NCBI GenBank assembly: GCA_002452425.1
Contig: DKFQ01000072.1
Span: 1 to 6,561, forward strand
Length of the DNA: 6,561 nt
Source of the DNA: Sulfurimonas sp. UBA6792
GTDB taxonomy: Bacteria; Campylobacterota; Campylobacteria; Campylobacterales; Sulfurimonadaceae
Direction: 5' to 3'
Position 1 is the stretch's first letter, and each line of letters starts with the position of its first letter. The notes beneath the pieces were generated by a model. The model was given only the letters and a program-made list of their open reading frames with translations. It did no database searches and was not told the DNA's origin. This document shows, piece after piece, positions 1-5,155 of this stretch. The translations under genes and the position numbers were made by a program.

Positions 1-150
1 ATCGCCGCAAATATGAGCCAAGACGATATCTGCAAGTTTATCGAGGCAGACTCACTCGCATATCTGGATGAAGCATCACTTCTTAGAAGCGTAAACACGA
101 CAGAGGACAACTACTGTACTGCTTGTTTTACAGGAAAATACATAGTTTAA
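1..150 (+). CDS. purF: Amidophosphoribosyltransferase PurF, C-terminal end (5' part outside window)
   Basis: This is the last 49 codons of a gene that enters from the left edge, in frame 1 and ending in TAA. The translation contains FIEADSLAYLDEASLL and then YCTACFTGKY just before the stop, which matches the conserved C-terminal end of glutamine PRPP amidotransferase. This enzyme catalyses the first committed step of purine synthesis, PRPP plus glutamine to 5-phosphoribosylamine, in the cytoplasm. The CxxC pair (residues 39 and 42 of the visible part, bases 115-117 and 124-126) aligns with two of the four cysteines that hold the [4Fe-4S] cluster of the Bacillus subtilis-type enzyme, so this is probably the Fe-S type and not the E. 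coli type. The protein ends only seven residues after the second cysteine, shorter than the B. subtilis tail. The stop overlaps the ATG of the next gene by one base. The catalytic N-terminal half cannot be seen. Confidence 0.9.
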   Translation: MAANMSQDDICKFIEADSLAYLDEASLLRSVNTTEDNYCTACFTGKYIV

Positions 151-1109
151 TGAGACAAATCTTTACTTTTGGTAGCTACCTTAGAGATAAGTTTGGCTGC
201 AAAGTTTACAAAGTTGGCATCAATATCTCTGGTTTTACCTGCCCAAACATAGACGGCACGGTAGCAAAGGGCGGATGCACATTTTGTGAAAACGACTCTT
301 TTAGCGCAAGTACAAATCAAGTCCAAGAGCTCAAAGGATTTTATCTCAACCTTAACTCCACATCCAACCCAAACCTAGACAAACAGCTTTTGCAACTCGA
401 GATGCAGTTTCAAGCCATCAGCAAAAGACAGCGCGAGGAGTATGGAGCACAAAAGTTTATCGTCTATTTTCAGTCTTTTACAAACACCTATGCCCCATTT
501 GAAACACTCAAAGCACTCTATGAAAAAGCTCTCTCATTTCCTGATGTGGTTGGGCTTAGCATCGGAACACGCTCTGATAGCATAACAGAGCAGACGTTGG
601 AGTATCTAGCAGAGCTTGCCAAAACAAAAGAGATATGGATAGAGTTTGGTATCCAGTCGGTCTATGATGAAACGTTATTAAAAATAAATCGTGGTCATAA
701 CAGCGCCAATGTAAAAGAGTGGGTAACAAAGGCGAAAGATAGTGGTTTAAATGTCTGTGGGCATCTCATCTTTGGTCTTCCAGATGAGACGCAAGAGATG
801 ATGCTTCATACTGCAAAAGAGGCTTATACGTGGGGGATTGACTCTGTGAAGTACCACCCTCTTTATGTGGTAAAAAAGACTGCTTTGGCAAATGATTTTA
901 TACGAGGTGAATTTACCCCAATCAGCGAAGAGCTCTATCTTGACACGCTTGCAAAGGCGATAACTATGAAGCCAGAGCGTGTAAGTGTGCAAAGAGTAAC
1001 TGCTGGCATCAACGATAACTCTCTTCTAGCACCCGAGTGGTGTCGTGATAAAAACAGCCAGATAAAAAAGATAAATGCGGTACTAAAACCCTTAGAGCTT
1101 AAGTATTAG
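150..1109 (+). CDS. Radical SAM protein, TIGR01212 family (YhcC/YtqA-like)
   Basis: A 319-residue radical SAM protein. The cluster motif is the atypical spaced form of this family, C31-x11-C43-x2-C46 (TCPNIDGTVAKGGCTFC). Other family blocks follow in order: YFQSFTNTYAP (106-116), VGLSIGTRSD (134-143), IEFGIQS (164-170), INRGHN (179-184), GHLIFGLPDET (204-214), VKYHPLYVVKKT (233-244) and LLAPEWC (292-298). Homologues are E. coli YhcC and B. subtilis YtqA; from memory, YtqA has been linked to conversion of cmnm5U to nm5U at the tRNA wobble position, but that role is not shown for this protein. The ATG at 150 is chosen because it overlaps the purF stop (TAATG), gives the usual family length, and has AGGAAA at 132-137, although the 12-base spacing is long. 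An in-frame TTG at 123 would add nine unconserved residues inside purF. It is probably co-transcribed and translationally coupled with purF. The usual GTRPD block reads GTRSD here. Confidence 0.9.
   Translation: MRQIFTFGSYLRDKFGCKVYKVGINISGFTCPNIDGTVAKGGCTFCENDSFSASTNQVQELKGFYLNLNSTSNPNLDKQLLQLEMQFQAISKRQREEYGAQKFIVYFQSFTNTYAPFETLKALYEKALSFPDVVGLSIGTRSDSITEQTLEYLAELAKTKEIWIEFGIQSVYDETLLKINRGHNSANVKEWVTKAKDSGLNVCGHLIFGLPDETQEMMLHTAKEAYTWGIDSVKYHPLYVVKKTALANDFIRGEFTPISEELYLDTLAKAITMKPERVSVQRVTAGINDNSLLAPEWCRDKNSQIKKINAVLKPLELKY
1106..1109. other. Convergent stop-codon overlap (TTAG)
   Basis: The TAG stop of the rightward radical SAM gene (1107-1109) and the TAA stop of the leftward membrane protein gene (1108-1106 on the minus strand) share the four bases TTAG. 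There is no intergenic space, so any transcription terminator for either operon must lie inside the coding region of the other. Confidence 0.95.
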
Positions 1110-1666
1110 TGTGCATACACTTTTGCGAAGTGTGCAACGCTCTTAAAGTAAGGAGGGTAGTCAAAATAGACCCTAAATTCTTGTGAGTGTCCTGGTTTGA
1201 GGTTTTTTGCCACGACAAACTTATGAGTAACTTGCTGAGGTTTGTTCTCTTTTTTGGAACTGCCATCAGACGTTAGCCCGAGAAAACTCATAAAACCTGT
1301 TGGGTTATAAAACGTACCTGCTTTAACATCACCAGAAGCAAGTCCTTGGTTGACAAGTTTTATCTCAAAAGTAACCTCTCCTATCTCAAAATCTCCCTCA
1401 TTTTTAACAATGCCACTAAAGCTAATCTGTTCTGTGCTTAGGTTTCTCTTGTTTTCAAGTTTATAAAGCTTGACCTCTTTTGTGTATTTGTCAACAACTG
1501 CTATGGAGAGCCCCGACATTAGAAGCGTTACCAAAGTAACGGAAAATATCATGGCAGCCACTGTGCCTTTTTTCTCTTGTTGCAGTGCAAGATAAATGCC
1601 TCCTACAAAAACAAGAAGTCCGATACTAAAAGCTAAGTAGTGCCAAAAGTTAAAAAGTGTACTCAT
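1106..1666 (-). CDS. Small two-helix membrane protein, DUF2393-like (last gene of the operon)
   Basis: A 186-residue protein with two hydrophobic helices (about 9-28 and 36-58) joined by a short basic loop (QQEKKGT), then a soluble domain of about 125 residues. The positive-inside rule puts the loop in the cytoplasm and both ends in the periplasm. The soluble part looks like a beta-sandwich of FxLYD type, with ISFSGIVKNEGDFEIGEV followed by alternating hydrophobic strands. It resembles the DUF2393 proteins common in Campylobacterota; no function is known to me. The start is the ATG at 1666, which overlaps the upstream gene's stop as ATGA and has GGAG at 1677-1680, ten bases upstream. A TTG two codons earlier is less likely. 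The preceding gene has the same architecture and looks like a diverged tandem paralogue. The family name is the weakest part of this call; the gene itself is secure. Confidence 0.8.
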   Translation of the reverse strand: MSTLFNFWHYLAFSIGLLVFVGGIYLALQQEKKGTVAAMIFSVTLVTLLMSGLSIAVVDKYTKEVKLYKLENKRNLSTEQISFSGIVKNEGDFEIGEVTFEIKLVNQGLASGDVKAGTFYNPTGFMSFLGLTSDGSSKKENKPQQVTHKFVVAKNLKPGHSQEFRVYFDYPPYFKSVAHFAKVYAH

Positions 1667-2172
1667 CTGCAATCTGCTCCAAGGGTCACGTTATAGTCGC
1701 CACCATAGGTAAATGGGTCGATAATTATCTTTATCTCTCGCTCTGCGCCCATAGGGATATCTTCTTCCACTATCGACATATTGGCAATAGGCTTTAATCT
1801 TCTGACATAGTCTTTCAAAGCATTGCCACTCACTCGGTACGCTTTTGCGCTTACTTTGCAACTTTTAAAGTCTCTGTCTGAGAGATTTTTGAGTGTTCCA
1901 TAGACAACTGCTGCTTGTGTAAAGGAGAGTTTTTTCTGACTTAGAAGTGTTATCTCATTTTTAAAGAGGTAGTCATGCATGGCTGTATATCCAAAAGTTG
2001 CACCGCCTAAGAGCAGCATAAAAGCAAAAAAGATAAGCGAGAGGGCAAGGGAAAGTTTACGGCGAAAAACAATCCCTAAAATAACAAAAAGAAGAAAAAG
2101 AGCCAGCAAACTTCCAAAAAGAATATAATCATAAAGGATAAGATTTTGGATAAATTCGCTTACTCTTTGCAT
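1663..2172 (-). CDS. Small two-helix membrane protein, DUF2393-like (paralogue of the next gene)
   Basis: A 169-residue protein with two hydrophobic helices (about 16-36 and 41-61) separated by a short basic turn (FRRK), then a soluble C-terminal domain of about 105 residues that should lie in the periplasm. The segment LSFTQAAVVYGTLKNLSDRDF (82-102) matches in pattern the strand of the downstream protein that contains SGIVKNEGDFEIGEV, so the two are probably diverged copies. Two cysteines, C105 and C168, both lie in the soluble domain and could form a disulfide. The ATG at 2172 follows the hisIE stop by only six bases, with no strong ribosome binding site (AAGAG lies too far upstream), so translation is probably coupled to hisIE. 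The gene ends with the ATGA overlap into the next gene. Function unknown; the DUF2393 name is given from overall resemblance. Confidence 0.8.
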   Translation of the reverse strand: MQRVSEFIQNLILYDYILFGSLLALFLLFVILGIVFRRKLSLALSLIFFAFMLLLGGATFGYTAMHDYLFKNEITLLSQKKLSFTQAAVVYGTLKNLSDRDFKSCKVSAKAYRVSGNALKDYVRRLKPIANMSIVEEDIPMGAEREIKIIIDPFTYGGDYNVTLGADCR

Positions 2173-2178
2173 AGCTAC

Positions 2179-2859
2179 TTAAGCATCTCTTGCGTTTTTC
2201 TCAGCGATTCCGCTCATGCCAAATCTACGCGCAAGCTCTTGCTTGACTCTATCCGGAGAGATATTTTTTGCAGCGAGAGCTACAAGAACGTGGTAAGTCA
2301 AGTCTGCTGCTTCATAGATAATCTCATGTGTATCGTTGTCTTTACATGCAAAGCTAAATTCGCCTGCCTCTTCTACAACTTTTTTCAAAATTGCATTGTC
2401 GCCTTTGCTGAGAAGTTTTGCTGTCCATGAGGTGGATGGGTCGGCGTTTTTACGTTCTTGGATAGTGTGGTAAAGAGTGTCGATAACGCCATAGAGCGCT
2501 TCACTGCTCACCTCTACTTCACTCTCTATCGCTCCGCTCTCAAGCTCTGTAAAAAAGCATGACGGACGTCCTGTATGACACGCTACGCCGTGTTGTGTAA
2601 CTTTTATAAGAAGCGTATCGTTATCGCAATCTATATTAAAAGAGTGGATGTCTTGGATATGTCCGCTGCTCTCACCTTTTTTCCAGATGCGCTGTTTAGA
2701 GCGTGAGAAGTAGTGCGCTACTCTGGTTTGAAGCGAAAGTGAAAGTGCTTCTTTGTCCATGTATGCCATCATCAAAACTTCATTGGTATGCACATCTTGG
2801 ACGATAACTGGCAAAAGTTCTATCTTTTGCCAGTCTATTTTGTTGATAATCTCTTGCAT
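2179..2859 (-). CDS. hisIE: Bifunctional phosphoribosyl-AMP cyclohydrolase / phosphoribosyl-ATP pyrophosphatase
   Basis: A 226-residue fusion enzyme for the second and third steps of histidine synthesis: PR-ATP to PR-AMP (HisE) and then ring opening of PR-AMP to ProFAR (HisI), in the cytoplasm. The HisI domain covers about residues 1-110. It shows YFSRSKQRIWKKGESSGH (50-67), the metal-binding DCDND (D77, D79, D81 for Mg; C78 for Zn) and HGVACHTGRPSC with the other zinc cysteines C94 and C101. The HisE domain (about 122-226) is an all-alpha MazG-like fold with the acidic metal site VVEEAGE (161-167) and EAADLTYH (183-190). All key residues are present and the length is normal for HisIE. The ATG at 2859 lies eight bases after the SPFH stop, with GAGAG directly before it. 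The gene sits between membrane protein genes, apart from any other his gene visible here. Confidence 0.96.
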   Translation of the reverse strand: MQEIINKIDWQKIELLPVIVQDVHTNEVLMMAYMDKEALSLSLQTRVAHYFSRSKQRIWKKGESSGHIQDIHSFNIDCDNDTLLIKVTQHGVACHTGRPSCFFTELESGAIESEVEVSSEALYGVIDTLYHTIQERKNADPSTSWTAKLLSKGDNAILKKVVEEAGEFSFACKDNDTHEIIYEAADLTYHVLVALAAKNISPDRVKQELARRFGMSGIAEKNARDA

Positions 2860-2867
2860 CTCTCTAC

Positions 2868-3989
2868 TTACTCTGCAGCCGTTGATGTTCTTTGTTTAGC
2901 GTCTTTCATATCCACCCAGATATTTGGCGTTGAACCACCCGGTGTTAGGAAAATCTTCGCATCTTTGTTCTCTCTAAGTGCTTCGTTAAACTTGCCTTGA
3001 ATTTGAATCTGCTCTAGCTTTAAAAGGTCGGGAGTTAAAGATTTTGAGATAAGGTAGTTTGCTTTTGCTTTTGCTTCTGCTTCGATGGTCACCGCATCTG
3101 CTAAACCTTGCGCCTCAATCCTTGCTTTTTCAGCGATACCTCTTGACTCTGCTGCACGTCTAAGTGCTTCTTGTTCAGCACGCTGTACCTCTTGTTCGGC
3201 ACGTTGTACTTGCTGTTTTGCAATTTGTACGTTTTCTATCTGCTCTTTTACTTTTGGAGGAAGAACTATCTCTCTAAGCTGTATAGACTGTAAATCAGCC
3301 GGCGCATTTTCTAATCCTACTACGCTTTTTCTGATACCAGTTTCTATGTCAGCGGCGATGTTATCTCTCATCTGTGGGAGAACCTCTGCATCATACTTAC
3401 CAACAACATTACGCACGATATCTCTTACGACGGGGTTGATAATCTTATCTTCCCAGCTAAAGCCCCAGTTAGAGATAGTTTGCGCCGCATACTGCGCATT
3501 GAGTCTGTACTGAACAGTAAGTTCAATGGCAACTGGAAGTCCGCGCTTATCTAAAACCGTAATAGCAGGTTTTGCGTTGATGCCAGAAGATACGCTTCCG
3601 CCGCCTGCTTCTATGCTTGAAGCATAGTTGATGATACGCACTTTTGTATCAACGATATAGACTTTTTGAATCACAGGCAAAATAAAATGAAGTCCTGGAA
3701 GAAGTGACTGGTCAGAGTACTTTCCGTTTGTGCTAAGGATACCGCGTTCACCCTCTTCGATGATGGTAAATGGCTTTGCCAAAACAAGCACTAACACGAT
3801 AGCGATGAGAAAGTAGGTAAGCCCTGCTTTGCCGCCACCAAAATTAAAATCTATCTTTGGCATTTGTGGCATGTTAGCACCGCCGCCATTACCGCTACCG
3901 CCATTACCATCTGTACCGCCAGACTTTTTCTCGAAACCTTCACCTTGGCTCTTCTTTTTGTTAAAATAGTCATTCATATCTGAAGCCAT
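2868..3989 (-). CDS. SPFH/band-7 (prohibitin/HflK-like) membrane protein
   Basis: A 373-residue membrane-anchored SPFH protein. Order of parts: a short polar start (MASDMNDYFNKKK), a glycine-rich low-complexity stretch (about 18-37), one transmembrane helix (about 55-72), the SPFH domain (about 75-245, with EEGERGI, LLPGLHFILPVIQKV, and VQYRLN), a charged coiled coil rich in Glu, Gln, Arg and Ala (about 247-312), and a tail with FLTPGGSTPNIWVD (347-360). The layout recalls HflK, including the glycine-rich N-terminal tail, but there is no HflC partner here. Such proteins form large ring scaffolds around membrane proteases or transporters. From memory the Campylobacter jejuni counterpart is Cj0268c, also next to ilvE and reported to affect adhesion and invasion. 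I place the start at 3989 because homologues begin close to this M-x-x-D-x-N-x-Y pattern; an equally well placed ATG lies 18 bases upstream at 4007 and would add MKENIT. Second gene of the probable operon. Confidence 0.9.
   Translation of the reverse strand: MASDMNDYFNKKKSQGEGFEKKSGGTDGNGGSGNGGGANMPQMPKIDFNFGGGKAGLTYFLIAIVLVLVLAKPFTIIEEGERGILSTNGKYSDQSLLPGLHFILPVIQKVYIVDTKVRIINYASSIEAGGGSVSSGINAKPAITVLDKRGLPVAIELTVQYRLNAQYAAQTISNWGFSWEDKIINPVVRDIVRNVVGKYDAEVLPQMRDNIAADIETGIRKSVVGLENAPADLQSIQLREIVLPPKVKEQIENVQIAKQQVQRAEQEVQRAEQEALRRAAESRGIAEKARIEAQGLADAVTIEAEAKAKANYLISKSLTPDLLKLEQIQIQGKFNEALRENKDAKIFLTPGGSTPNIWVDMKDAKQRTSTAAE
3168..3209 (-). repeat. Tandem 21-bp coding repeat (VQRAEQE twice) in the SPFH coiled coil
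   Basis: Bases 3189-3209 and 3168-3188 encode two consecutive copies of VQRAEQE (residues 261-267 and 268-274 of the SPFH protein). The two DNA units differ at only three positions, all synonymous, so this is an internal duplication of one coiled-coil heptad. Confidence 0.85.
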
Positions 3990-4025
3990 TGTTATGTTTT
4001 CCTTCATTTTTTATATTTCCTTCAT
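3989..4025 (-). promoter_or_regulatory. Duplicated translation start region of the SPFH gene
   Basis: Reading the minus strand, three ATG codons occur in the same frame exactly 18 bases apart (4025, 4007, 3989). Each of the first two begins a copy of ATGAAGGAAA, which supplies AAGGAA nine bases before the next ATG (4022-4017 for the ATG at 4007; 4004-3999 for the ATG at 3989). The first ATG leads only to a four-codon frame (MKEI, stop at 4013-4011). The two later ATGs therefore have identical Shine-Dalgarno sequence and spacing. This looks like a small tandem duplication and makes the true start ambiguous. Confidence 0.75.
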
Positions 4026-4045
4026 TTTTTACTAATGTTTTGCAC

Positions 4046-4966
4046 TTAGTCAATATACGTCAAATAGTGCTCATACTTTTTATCTCTACCAAAAACAACA
4101 TCGAAATATTTGCTTTGGAGTTTCTCTGTCATCTCGCCACGTGCGCCACATCCGATATCTCTACCATCTACATGACGCACTGGAGTTATCTCAGCTGCCG
4201 TTCCTGTCAAAAATGCCTCATCGGCGATATAAACTTCTTCTCTGCTCATACGGCGGCGTTCTACTTTGATGCCCATGTCCGTTGCAAGTTCAATCACTGT
4301 TTTTTGTGTGATAGACTCAAGCGAGTTGTCATTTGGAGGAGTGATAAGTACGCCATTTTTTACCATAAAAAAGCTCGCACCGCTTGCTTCTGCAACATAC
4401 CCTTGATCATCCAAAAGAAGTGCCTCTTCATAACCGCAATCGATAGCCTCATACTTTGCCATTTGCGAGTTTAGGTAGTTTGCAGTCGCTTTTGCTTTGC
4501 CCATGTTTGATGTGTTTGCAGGTCTTGTCATAGAGACGATTTTGAGTTTGATACCTTTTTTCATCCCCTCTTCGCCAAGATAAGCACCCCACTCCCATGC
4601 AGACATAACCGTCTCAACAGGTGCGTTTTTGTGATAAACCCCCATAACACCGTAACCCAAAAATGCAAAAGGACGGATGTAAACATTGTCACCCGTAAAC
4701 TCATTGCGTCTAAGAAGTTCTAACTGCGCTTCGTTCATCTCTTCAACACTATAAGGGATGTTGATAAGGGTCATTTTTGCAGACTCTTTAAGTCTTTTTG
4801 TGTGGTCGTTCAGACGAAAAATAGCATACCCTTTTTCGGTTTTGTACGCTTTTGTTCCCTCGATAACGCCGTTTCCATAATGGATAGTGTGTGAGAGAAC
4901 ATGCACCTTTGCATCATCCCATGCCACAAACTTTCCATTCATCCAAATATACTTCGCTGCATCCAT
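4046..4966 (-). CDS. ilvE: Branched-chain amino acid aminotransferase
   Basis: A 306-residue fold-type IV PLP enzyme that transfers the amino group between glutamate and the 2-oxo acids of leucine, isoleucine and valine, the last step of their synthesis and the first of their breakdown, in the cytoplasm. Family blocks are in order: IWMNGKFVAWDDAKVHVLSH (7-26), HYGNGVIEGTKAY (29-41), RLNDHTKRL (51-59), VYIRPF (95-100), the PLP lysine K159 in AKATANYLNS, E193 in VAEASGASFF, and GTAAEITPV (255-263). K159 and E193 fall at the same numbers as in E. coli IlvE, and the length is typical. The segment after E193 reads ASGAS where E. coli has GAGEN, an unusual variant near the cofactor. The ATG at 4966 has GGAG at 4973-4976, six bases upstream. 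It appears to be the first gene of the five-gene leftward operon. D-amino acid transaminase and aminodeoxychorismate lyase are related, but the full set of blocks favours IlvE. Confidence 0.95.
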   Translation of the reverse strand: MDAAKYIWMNGKFVAWDDAKVHVLSHTIHYGNGVIEGTKAYKTEKGYAIFRLNDHTKRLKESAKMTLINIPYSVEEMNEAQLELLRRNEFTGDNVYIRPFAFLGYGVMGVYHKNAPVETVMSAWEWGAYLGEEGMKKGIKLKIVSMTRPANTSNMGKAKATANYLNSQMAKYEAIDCGYEEALLLDDQGYVAEASGASFFMVKNGVLITPPNDNSLESITQKTVIELATDMGIKVERRRMSREEVYIADEAFLTGTAAEITPVRHVDGRDIGCGARGEMTEKLQSKYFDVVFGRDKKYEHYLTYID

Positions 4967-5001
4967 CTGTTTCTCCGATAATTATTACAAAAAATTGAAG
5001 T

Positions 5002-5010
5002 ATTTTATCC
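5002..5010 (-). promoter_or_regulatory. Possible -10 promoter element for the ilvE operon
   Basis: On the minus strand GGATAAAAT (TAAAAT at 5007-5002) lies about 36 bases before the ilvE ATG, in AT-rich DNA and preceded by TTTT. No convincing -35 box is visible, which is normal for Campylobacterota sigma-70 promoters. This is the best candidate in the gap but rests on one hexamer. TAATAAT closer to the gene (about 4987-4981) is an alternative. Confidence 0.3.
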
Positions 5011-5047
5011 AAAATGACGTTTATATTGCATTAATCTGTGAAAGAGT

Positions 5048-5080
5048 GGCAACAGAAGAGAAAGGTCTGTTGCCGTTTTT
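5048..5080 (+). terminator. Intrinsic terminator-like hairpin oriented on the + strand
   Basis: A perfect 9-bp stem, GGCAACAGA (5048-5056) with TCTGTTGCC (5066-5074), a nine-base loop, and then GTTTTT (T5 at 5076-5080) on the plus strand. That is a textbook intrinsic terminator for rightward transcription, yet both neighbouring genes run leftward. On the minus strand the stem is followed by ACTCTTTCAC, a poor U-tract, so it could also act weakly as a second stop for porin transcripts or as a structured part of the ilvE leader. Confidence 0.6.
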
Positions 5081-5125
5081 AGGAGAAAAAGGAGAATTTT
5101 GAGAATTTGAATATCGTGTTTGTTA

Positions 5126-5147
5126 TCTAGGCTTTAAAAAGCCTAGA
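5126..5147 (-). terminator. Hairpin after the porin gene, probable transcript end
   Basis: A 9-bp stem (5126-5134 pairing with 5139-5147, TCTAGGCTT/AAGCCTAGA) with a four-base loop, beginning eight bases after the porin stop codon. Position and stability suggest the 3' end of the porin transcript. Neither strand has a clear U-tract after the stem, so it may be a weak terminator or an RNA-protecting 3' hairpin. Confidence 0.55.
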
Positions 5148-5155
5148 AGTAGTTG

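Noticed and set aside
123..149. TTG at 123 as the start of the radical SAM gene
   Set aside because: It would put nine unconserved residues inside purF; the ATG overlapping the purF stop gives the usual family N-terminus.
1112..1136. Hairpin (ACACTT/AAGTGT with a bulged lower stem) at the convergent gene ends as a bidirectional terminator
   Set aside because: The stem is interrupted, it lies in coding sequence, and there is no U-tract on either strand.
3085..3513. Plus-strand open frame of 142 codons opposite the SPFH gene, rich in Ser, Cys and Ala
   Set aside because: It is the mirror of the Ala/Glu/Gln-rich coiled-coil codons, has no ribosome binding site or family resemblance, and lies wholly inside a well-supported gene.
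4011..4025. Four-codon frame MKEI before the SPFH gene as a leader peptide
   Set aside because: No Shine-Dalgarno sequence precedes its ATG and it is explained by the 18-bp duplication of the start region.
3989..4474. Plus-strand open frame of 161 codons opposite ilvE
   Set aside because: Cysteine- and histidine-rich composition typical of antisense to coding DNA, no recognisable domain, and complete overlap with ilvE.
4887..5102. Plus-strand open frame running from inside ilvE through the gap, ending after the + strand hairpin
   Set aside because: It has no ribosome binding site, its start lies within ilvE, it reads through the terminator-like hairpin, and the peptide resembles nothing I know. 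The hairpin is kept as a separate finding.
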